From: JAQBFJ01 sp032123435
GTDB taxonomy: Bacteria > Verrucomicrobiota > Kiritimatiellia > UBA8416 > JAQBFJ01
Direction of reading: 5' to 3'
Assembly (NCBI GenBank): GCA_032123435.1
Contig: JAQBFJ010000064.1
Span: forward strand, 1-12,094
DNA length: 12,094 bases
Under the pieces are notes generated by a model that was not told the origin of the DNA, did no database searches, and saw nothing but the letters and a program-made list of their open reading frames with translations. This document shows, in pieces, positions 1-4,771 of the stretch. Made by a program: the position numbers and the translations under genes. How positions within the stretch are numbered: position 1 is the stretch's first letter; every line of letters starts with the position of its first letter.

Positions 1-66
1 TGGGCTTGTTATGACCTATTATCCCCGTAGATAATTAATGAAACAATGAACAAAAACAGCAGGTAT

Positions 67-129
67 GCCGGACTTGCAACGCCCTTTCCAGCACTTCCGA
101 CATGTCTGTCTAAAATTAAGTTGTTCGGC
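67..129 (+). repeat. attC-like imperfect inverted repeat upstream of yefM (site S1)
   Basis: The ends GCCGGAC (67-73) and GTTCGGC (123-129) pair over seven positions, one of them a G.T wobble. The right box has the same form as GTTCGGT at 742-748, after the toxin gene. Internal pairing is weak, although GACATGTC (99-106) is a perfect 8-base palindrome. In integron attC sites the ends are RYYYAAC and GTTRRRY. Here the right box has C at the fourth position and the left box has GGAC instead of AAC, so a functional attC is doubtful. It may be a decayed or divergent cassette boundary, or chance. Confidence 0.22.
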
Positions 130-141
130 TCAAAATAGAGC

Positions 142-170
142 TTGCAATACCGCCGCATGTACGGGATACT
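142..170 (+). promoter_or_regulatory. Possible promoter of the yefM-yoeB operon
   Basis: TTGCAA (142-147) and GATACT (165-170) are 17 bases apart and each match the sigma-70 boxes at 4 of 6 positions. The expected transcription start, about seven bases downstream, falls on the yefM ATG at 177. The ATG has no Shine-Dalgarno sequence in front of it, so the transcript could be leaderless. An alternative pair (TTGTTC 121-126 and CAATAC 145-150) would give a short leader. YefM-type antitoxins normally repress their own promoter, but I see no clear operator palindrome here. Confidence 0.3.
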
Positions 171-176
171 GTCCAT

Positions 177-431
177 ATGAAAACGATAACGTACACAGCA
201 GCCCGAGAGAATTTGGCAACAATAATGCAACGCGCATGCGAGGATCACGACCCAGTTGTAATCACCCGGAGGCGAGATCAAGCAGTCGTGATGATGTCGA
301 TGCAGGACTATGCTTCACTAGAAGAAACCGCATACCTCCTGCGTAGCCCAAAGAATGCTAAGCGCCTACGCGAAGCTGTTGATCAGCTACGCTCCGGAGA
401 CGGAAGCGAACATGAGCTTCCGGAGCTGTAA
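177..431 (+). CDS. yefM: YefM/Phd-family antitoxin
   Basis: An 84-residue protein starting MKTITYTAARENLATIM, the typical opening of YefM antitoxins: an N-terminal dimerisation and DNA-binding fold with the ITRRRDQAVVMMSMQDYASLEE block at about residues 29-50. The C-terminal part (about 51-84, starting TAYLLRSPKNAKRL) is the toxin-binding tail, disordered until it wraps YoeB. Family members neutralise the YoeB mRNA interferase and autorepress the operon. Its TAA shares its last A with the yoeB ATG, so the two are translationally coupled. No ribosome binding site precedes the ATG. The paired toxin of matching family makes the assignment secure. The symbol is by homology; the gene could also be named phd-like. 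Confidence 0.93.
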   Translation: MKTITYTAARENLATIMQRACEDHDPVVITRRRDQAVVMMSMQDYASLEETAYLLRSPKNAKRLREAVDQLRSGDGSEHELPEL

Positions 432-685
432 TGAAAATCATTTTCGCTGACCAAGGCTGGGATGACTTCACCTACTGGCTAGATCATGACCGGAAGATTG
501 CCATGCGCATTGTTCAACTGATCAAGGAAATCGAGCGCGACCCCTTTGATGGGATCGGGAAACCGGAGCCACTGAAGCACGACATGACGGGATTCTGGTC
601 GCGACGTATCACAGATGAGCACCGCTTAGTCTACTCTGTTGAGAAGAACCAACTCCTCATTGCTCAGGCTCGATACCACTATTAG
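431..685 (+). CDS. yoeB: YoeB-family toxin (ribosome-dependent mRNA interferase)
   Basis: An 84-residue protein of the same length as E. coli YoeB and alignable to it without gaps from memory. The hallmark block GKPEPLKHDMTGFWSRRIT (43-61) is followed by EHRLVY (63-68) and the terminus ARYHY. Residues in the catalytic positions of YoeB are all present: Glu46, Arg65, His83 and C-terminal Tyr84. YoeB enters the ribosomal A site and cleaves mRNA during translation, and is silenced by YefM. The ATG overlaps the yefM stop by one base. The reading frame is intact with no visible inactivating change. The TAG stop lies directly on the first base of the inverted repeat at 685-748, as seen for genes in integron cassettes. 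Confidence 0.95.
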   Translation: MKIIFADQGWDDFTYWLDHDRKIAMRIVQLIKEIERDPFDGIGKPEPLKHDMTGFWSRRITDEHRLVYSVEKNQLLIAQARYHY

Positions 686-748
686 CCGAACATGAGAATC
701 GATACGTACCCAGTAAGGCCGCGCGATACGCGTCCTCACTGGTTCGGT
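685..748 (+). repeat. attC-like imperfect inverted repeat at the yoeB stop (site S2)
   Basis: The ends GCCGAAC (685-691) and GTTCGGT (742-748) pair over CCGAAC/GTTCGG plus a G.T. Pairing continues after a small asymmetric gap (1 versus 3 bases) with TGAG (693-696) and CTCA (735-738), then GA/TC and CG/CG with looped-out bases. An imperfect hairpin with extrahelical bases, starting at the stop codon of the preceding gene, resembles an integron attC site. The end boxes differ from RYYYAAC/GTTRRRY at one position each, and the two changes compensate one another. No integrase gene is in the window. Confidence 0.32.
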
Positions 749-774
749 CATTCAATCGTTATAACTTGAGAGAA

Positions 775-834
775 ATGAAAAAAAGAAATCCATATATTGG
801 CAAATGGCGTATCACCGAAATGGGAAAGACCTAA
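775..834 (+). pseudogene. N-terminal remnant of a GKWRI-type hypothetical protein
   Basis: A 19-codon frame reads MKKRNPYIGKWRITEMGKT and then TAA. NPYIGKWRITEM resembles, as far as I recall, the start of small hypothetical proteins that go on with an acidic/aromatic stretch (EMEMWDQDYIDL-like) and are well over 100 residues long. Here that continuation is absent: after TEM come GKT and a stop, and no homologous frame resumes downstream. A purine-rich GAGAG lies just before the ATG. This looks like a gene truncated by deletion or recombination near its 5' end. Its stop codon lies within ACCTAAC, the left box of the repeat described at 829-919. Identification rests on recalled family resemblance only. 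Confidence 0.42.
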
Positions 835-919
835 CACCCATTAAGTCCAACGATATAACATTGGGGTCGGATCATGGTAAGTTATTGATGAAAACGTTGC
901 ATTTATCCGACAATTAGGT
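829..919 (+). repeat. Third, weak attC-like pair of boxes (site S3)
   Basis: ACCTAAC (829-835) fits the RYYYAAC left box and contains the TAA stop of the 19-codon remnant. ATTAGGT (913-919) pairs with its first six bases, but the GTT triplet needed for recombination is ATT here. Inside, GTCGGAT (866-872) and ATCCGAC (905-911) form a perfect 7-base inverted repeat placed asymmetrically. The evidence is weaker than for S2. It is listed because of the order ORF, stop, box. Confidence 0.15.
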
Positions 920-942
920 ATTGATTCCCATTGATGAAACTT

Positions 943-982
943 CCTGAATAAAAAACAGCTAGAATATCCTTGAATATTCAGG
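943..982. promoter_or_regulatory. Inverted repeat upstream of galK, possible operator or hairpin
   Basis: CCTGAATA (943-950) and TATTCAGG (975-982) are perfect inverted repeats separated by 24 bases. The right half also contains the 10-base perfect palindrome TGAATATTCA (971-980). The element lies about 55 bases before the galactokinase start in AT-rich DNA, a usual place for a promoter and repressor site. No regulator gene is nearby and no convincing -35/-10 pair was found, so the role is open. Confidence 0.3.
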
Positions 983-1036
983 GCGATACCAATACTTTCT
1001 CCTATTATCATTCAAAACACGAATTTCGAATTTCTT

Positions 1037-2209
1037 ATGATCAATCATATTCTTCTTGATAACACGGTCGAAAAATTCATCGACCATTACGGGTTACCTC
1101 ACTCCATCGCCGCTTATGCGCCCGGTCGCGTGGAAATACTGGGAAACCATACCGATTATAATGAGGGGTTCGTACTTTCGGTCGCCATTAATATGGGCAC
1201 CGTCTTTCTGGCAAGCCCTTCAAATAACACCACGTGCAGACTGGTTGCCGGCGATTTAATGGAAGAGACGTCTTTTGACATATCACACATTACCCCGTCC
1301 AAGGTCAATACCTGGCAGAATTATGTCATCGGTGTTCTGGCCGGTTTGCGCGAGCACGGCAACATCAATACTGGCTTCAACGGTCTATTCCTGAGCAACA
1401 TACCTCTGGGCGCGGGCCTTTCGAGTTCCGCCGCGCTGGAAATGGCCGCCGGCCTCGCTTTCTGCTCTTTTTATAAACTTGATATCGACAAACTCACTCT
1501 CGCTAAAATAGGACAACGCGCCGAACATGAATATGCCGGCACCAAATGCGGACTGCTCGACCAGATTTCCAGCCTTTACGGCAAGGATGATCATCTTGTG
1601 ATGACCGATTTCAGATCATTGGATATTCAGAATATCCCAGCCGGAAAAGATGTCTGCTTTCTCATGTGTAACACCAACGTTAAACATCAGCTCGTTGACA
1701 GTGAATACAACGAACGCCGTGAAAAATGCGAATCGGCGGCAACATTCTTTTCGGCAAAACTTTCTCATCCTGTTTCCGCTTTGCGCGACGTAAGCTGGTG
1801 CGAATATACTGAACTGGCTCCAGCCATGGATCCTGTTGTCGCAAAACGCGCCGCGCACGTGATCGGCGAAAACGAACGCGTACTTAAAGGAAAAGACCTG
1901 CTGATGAACAATGATCTCAGCGCATTCGGGGCCCTGATGTATGAATCGCATGAAAGCTCAAGAATCAATTTTGAAAATTCATGCAAAGAACTGGATTACG
2001 TTGTAGCACAGGCTAAAAATATCCCCGGCGTTCTTGGAGCCCGGCTTTCGGGAGGCGGATTCGGAGGAAGTGTTGTTATCCTGACACACCCGCGTGACGC
2101 GGAAATGGCTGAGAAAGTTCTTAGATCAGGTTTCGAAAAGAAATTCCAGCATCCATGCGACATCAGCGTCATCAAGCCGTCCGCCGGTGCAAAAGTCCTG
2201 ACATCGTAA
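1037..2209 (+). CDS. galK: Galactokinase (GHMP kinase family)
   Basis: A 390-residue cytoplasmic enzyme expected to phosphorylate galactose at C1 with ATP, the first step of the Leloir pathway. The N-terminal galactokinase signature is at 29-47 (PGRVEILGNHTDYNEG). The GHMP ATP-binding loop is at 123-136 (PLGAGLSSSAALEM), and the catalytic Asp is D175 in CGLLDQ. The galactokinase-type SEYNERREKC is at 222-231 (Tyr224), and the C-terminal glycine motif GGGFGGSV lies near 339-346. Length is normal for the family. Relative to human GALK1, R31, H38 and D40 match the sugar-binding residues, but the positions of Asn39 and Glu43 hold Glu33 and Asn37. This variant seems common in PVC-group homologues as I recall, and a related sugar (e.g. 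GalNAc) cannot be excluded. No other gal gene is near. The start ATG lacks a recognisable ribosome binding site; GAATTTC is directly repeated just before it. Confidence 0.9.
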   Translation: MINHILLDNTVEKFIDHYGLPHSIAAYAPGRVEILGNHTDYNEGFVLSVAINMGTVFLASPSNNTTCRLVAGDLMEETSFDISHITPSKVNTWQNYVIGVLAGLREHGNINTGFNGLFLSNIPLGAGLSSSAALEMAAGLAFCSFYKLDIDKLTLAKIGQRAEHEYAGTKCGLLDQISSLYGKDDHLVMTDFRSLDIQNIPAGKDVCFLMCNTNVKHQLVDSEYNERREKCESAATFFSAKLSHPVSALRDVSWCEYTELAPAMDPVVAKRAAHVIGENERVLKGKDLLMNNDLSAFGALMYESHESSRINFENSCKELDYVVAQAKNIPGVLGARLSGGGFGGSVVILTHPRDAEMAEKVLRSGFEKKFQHPCDISVIKPSAGAKVLTS

Positions 2210-2220
2210 ACCTTTTCCGC

Positions 2221-2249
2221 CACGGAGTGCGCTATCCGCGTAATCCGTG
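2221..2249 (+). terminator. Hairpin just after galK, weak terminator candidate
   Basis: CACGGA (2221-2226) pairs with TCCGTG (2244-2249). Inside it GCG (2229-2231) pairs with CGC (2237-2239) around the loop CTATC. It begins 12 bases after the galK stop. The following ATTTGTC is only a poor U-tract, so intrinsic termination is uncertain. Confidence 0.25.
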
Positions 2250-2317
2250 ATTTGTCTCCCGAGGGAAAAGATTTTACCACAGAGTTCACGGAGGCACGGA
2301 GCAATACAGATAAGAGA

Positions 2318-2357
2318 GTTGATTTAATTCGGGACTGACGTCTCAAATTAAATCAAC
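2318..2357. repeat. Hairpin H1 in composite element I
   Basis: GTTGATTTAATT (2318-2329) and AATTAAATCAAC (2346-2357) are perfect 12-base arms. After a C/A mismatch, GGGAC (2331-2335) pairs with GTCTC (2340-2344, one G.U) around the loop TGAC. This makes an almost complete 40-base palindrome. No T-run follows on either strand, so it is not a canonical terminator. Confidence 0.75.
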
Positions 2358-2425
2358 AACCTGTGTCAGGAGGAGATGAGGTATACAATTAAATTATTTC
2401 TCCATTCTAACTCCCCGACAACAAC

Positions 2426-2472
2426 GTTGCATCAAATCATGGATTGCGAAGCAATGCTGGATTTGATGCAAC
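2426..2472. repeat. Hairpin H2 in composite element I
   Basis: GTTGCATCAAATC (2426-2438) and GATTTGATGCAAC (2460-2472) are perfect 13-base arms. They enclose a smaller hairpin ATTGC-GAA-GCAAT (2443-2455). Five T residues follow on the + strand, but six bases away from the stem, so terminator activity for galK is possible but not typical. Confidence 0.75.
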
Positions 2473-2552
2473 CTCCGGTTTTTGCTTGCCCTGCGTAGCT
2501 CGGAGAAGGATATTCTCCGTGCCTCCGTGACCTCTGTGGTAAAATGGCTGTT

Positions 2553-2600
2553 ATCCTGCCTGCCCGCATTGCCTGCGGCTTCAAGCGCTACAGGCGGGGT
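2553..2600. repeat. GC-rich hairpin module next to composite element I
   Basis: ATCCTGCCTGCCC (2553-2565) recurs exactly at 11925-11937. It leads into GCCTG (2571-2575) and CAGGC (2591-2595), flanked by CCCGC and GGGG, which can fold into a hairpin around CGGCTTCAAGCGCTA. It is non-coding and lies just past the 3' end of the helicase gene, so it could contribute to termination there, without a T-run. Confidence 0.45.
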
Positions 2601-2638
2601 CTAAACATGTCGTCCGCCCAAACGTTGTTTCCATGCGG

Positions 2639-4576
2639 TCAAATGAAGCCGGGATAACATTCATCCACAAGGCCGGCCGGTATTTCCTTCACGAACTTGG
2701 ATCTGTCACACGTGAAAACACCTCCATCACGGGTACGCCTTACCTGGGGCACGCAAATGCACAACTCATCCTTAGCCCTTGTCACGGCCACATAAAACAA
2801 TCTTCTTTCCTCAGCTTCACCAGTAACAGATTCCGAAACAGCACGCGCCGACGGAAACATGCCCTCCGTGACCCACAATATAATGACAACAGGCCATTCC
2901 AACCCTTTTGCCTGATGCACTGTGCTCAACTTAAGGTAATCGCGTTTGTTATGATCAGGATGCTCATACTCAGAATCAACATTGGTCATAAGCGCTACGT
3001 CATTCAGGAAATCACTTACGGTTCCGCATCGATCGATATAAAGCGCTAATTCCTGAATATCCTCCAGACGCCGTTCATGATTTTCATAAGTATTAGTCAA
3101 GTACATGGAATAAAACACTTCCACGAATCTCTGAACAAAAGCCCCTCCCTTTTTGTGTAATTCTTCCTCTCCGTATTCAGAGAACAATGAATCTATTTTC
3201 GCCCATTCGTTTCGAGCCTCTGCTGGAATCACATCCATCAGTCGTTTGCGACTAGAATTATTACGTATATTGAAATCGTCCTTGATCTTTCGCCAGATGG
3301 ATGCCGATCGTTTAACACCTATGCCAGGCATTAACTGCACAAGTCTATAAAAGGCGATTTCATCTCTGGAGCTTTCAAGGATGCGCAGAATCGAACATAT
3401 ATCCTTTATATGCGCCTGCTCAAAGAATCTTACACCCGAAGTCACTGTATAAGACACGTTATCCTTGATCAACTGCATTTGAAGTTCCATGCCATGAAAG
3501 TGGGCTCGGTACAAAACCACCATGTCCGACAACGAATATCCTTCTCTCCGCATCTGCCCCACCAGGCTTACGACGTATCTTGCCTGCTCGCCACCGTCAC
3601 GCACATTCACAACACATGGTTTTTTATATTTCTCCCGTGTTGGTCTAAGGGTTTTTTGAAACTGGTCCGGGTTGCCTTTGATAGACGCGTTCGCGACTTC
3701 AAGTATCTCTGGCGTGGAACGGTAATTCGTCTCTAATTTATATATTTGCGTATCCGGATATCGATCCTGAAATGTCAGAATATTATGATAATCCGCCCCT
3801 CGCCACGAGTATATGCATTGAAAATCGTCGCCAACAACGAACAAATTCCTGTTCTTTGACACTATTTTATCAACCAACCCCGCCTGAATTGCATTTGTGT
3901 CCTGATATTCATCCACAAGAACATGAGCAAATTTTTCCTGATATCTTTCCAGAATCGACGAATTTTCATCGAATAACCTAAGGCAATTCACCAGCAAATC
4001 ATCGAAATCCATTGCGCCAAGCGCCTGTTTTTTATCAATATATCCCTGCACAACACGTACCACATAGCCTGCTATGGAATCACCAAAACGGTTAATCGCC
4101 ATTTCAGATAATGGAGTTCCTGTATTTACGGACGCGCTGAGCAGTGAAAGCAGAACATCGCGTTTGGGGAAATCCTTCTTATCCACTTTAAGGTCCGTCA
4201 TGCATCTGCCGATAATCGAACGCGAATCGTCACCATCAAGAATAGCGTAATCCCTGGCATACCCGACCAGTCCAGCATGCTGACGCAGTATTCTGTTTGC
4301 CATATGATGAAAGGTCCCTCCCCATATACCGCCTATGCCGCGACCGGAAACAATCTCGGCTCTTTCCAGCATTTCACGCGCCGCACGGTTAGTAAAGGTA
4401 AGCAGAAGAATTCTCTCCGGATCAATGCCTTTTTCAATAATATGAGCCACGCGATACACCAGCGTTCTCGTCTTGCCCGTTCCGGCTGCGGCAAGCACAA
4501 GCAACACGCCGTCCGGCCCCGTCGCAGCAGCCAGCTGTTCCTTGTTCAAATCATTTTTAAAGTCTATCGGACTCAT
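2639..4576 (-). CDS. UvrD/PcrA/Rep-type superfamily 1 DNA helicase
   Basis: A 645-residue cytoplasmic ATP-dependent 3'-5' helicase. Motifs appear in family order: Q-motif region LNKEQLAAAT (10-19), Walker A AAAGTGKT (29-36, Lys35), Ia LLTFTNRAAREM (58-69), Walker B VDEYQD (221-226), motif III VVGDDFQCIYSWRGA (247-261), NYRS (284-287), motif V STVHQAKGLEWPVV (near 551-564) and motif VI EERRLFYVAVTRAK (near 590-603). The ~2B insertion region is present. It ends soon after motif VI (FVKEIPAGL), so the basic/Tudor-like C-terminal tail of UvrD and PcrA (about 720 residues) is missing. A role in DNA repair or replication restart is likely, but which of UvrD, PcrA or Rep it replaces cannot be told. 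The start is preceded by GAGGA at a rather long spacing. It lies downstream of yihY but is separated by a repeat, so it is probably transcribed on its own. Confidence 0.92.
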   Translation of the reverse strand: MSPIDFKNDLNKEQLAAATGPDGVLLVLAAAGTGKTRTLVYRVAHIIEKGIDPERILLLTFTNRAAREMLERAEIVSGRGIGGIWGGTFHHMANRILRQHAGLVGYARDYAILDGDDSRSIIGRCMTDLKVDKKDFPKRDVLLSLLSASVNTGTPLSEMAINRFGDSIAGYVVRVVQGYIDKKQALGAMDFDDLLVNCLRLFDENSSILERYQEKFAHVLVDEYQDTNAIQAGLVDKIVSKNRNLFVVGDDFQCIYSWRGADYHNILTFQDRYPDTQIYKLETNYRSTPEILEVANASIKGNPDQFQKTLRPTREKYKKPCVVNVRDGGEQARYVVSLVGQMRREGYSLSDMVVLYRAHFHGMELQMQLIKDNVSYTVTSGVRFFEQAHIKDICSILRILESSRDEIAFYRLVQLMPGIGVKRSASIWRKIKDDFNIRNNSSRKRLMDVIPAEARNEWAKIDSLFSEYGEEELHKKGGAFVQRFVEVFYSMYLTNTYENHERRLEDIQELALYIDRCGTVSDFLNDVALMTNVDSEYEHPDHNKRDYLKLSTVHQAKGLEWPVVIILWVTEGMFPSARAVSESVTGEAEERRLFYVAVTRAKDELCICVPQVRRTRDGGVFTCDRSKFVKEIPAGLVDECYPGFI

Positions 4577-4630
4577 GATTCACCACATCCTCATTGGAGA
4601 AAACCTTTTCTCACTTCCCTCGCCTGCCCG

Positions 4631-4735
4631 CCTCGAGTGCCCGGGAGAGCATTTTTGACAGGATTACAGGATAGGACAGGATAAATTAAGAACAGGATTC
4701 GTGAAATCTCAATGGAATTAAATAATCCTGTCTAA
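4631..4735. repeat. Interspersed repeat element III between yihY and the helicase
   Basis: TTTTTGACAGGATTACAGGAT and the following bases to 4728 recur at 11697-11772 with about six substitutions and one indel. The preceding part (4632-4667, CCCGGGAGAGCATTTTT) recurs at about 11568-11603 with three differences. GACAGGATTA (4657-4666) and TAATCCTGTC (4723-4732) are perfect 10-base inverted ends. ACAGGATT units are repeated inside. It is non-coding. It lies in the 195-base gap between two - strand genes and probably breaks their co-transcription. Confidence 0.7.
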
Positions 4736-4771
4736 TATTCTCTTCTTTTCCCAATCAGAAACACCGTTCAC

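Larger units (their letters stand above)
2271..2545. repeat. Composite element I: 30-bp terminal inverted repeats enclosing three hairpins
   Basis: The left arm (2271-2300, ..ACCACAGAGTTCACGGAGG..) and right arm (2516-2545) are inverted copies matching at 29 of 30 bases. Between them lie three hairpins: one at 2318-2357, one at 2426-2472, and a small one (CGGAGAA-ggata-TTCTCCG, 2501-2519) that abuts and partly overlaps the right arm. There is no coding frame. The arm sequence belongs to an interspersed repeat I recall from many bacterial genomes. The element sits between the convergent galK and helicase genes. It looks like a non-autonomous mobile or structured repeat; its function is unknown. 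Confidence 0.7.

Noticed and set aside
9..281. 90-codon - strand frame over the start of yefM
   Set aside because: It overlaps a well-supported antitoxin gene, lacks family resemblance and its hydrophobic stretches look like chance.
686..748. tRNA-like GGTTCGG segment
   Set aside because: No acceptor, D or anticodon arms of proper size can be formed; the pairing fits an inverted repeat better.
2426..2483. Rho-independent terminator from hairpin H2 and the TTTTT after it
   Set aside because: The T-run is six bases away from the stem and the stem is AT-rich with a large structured loop, unlike a canonical terminator; kept as a hairpin only.
2633..3049. 138-codon frame on the + strand
   Set aside because: It lies inside the helicase gene on the other strand, whose protein has every superfamily 1 motif; the + strand product shows no family features.
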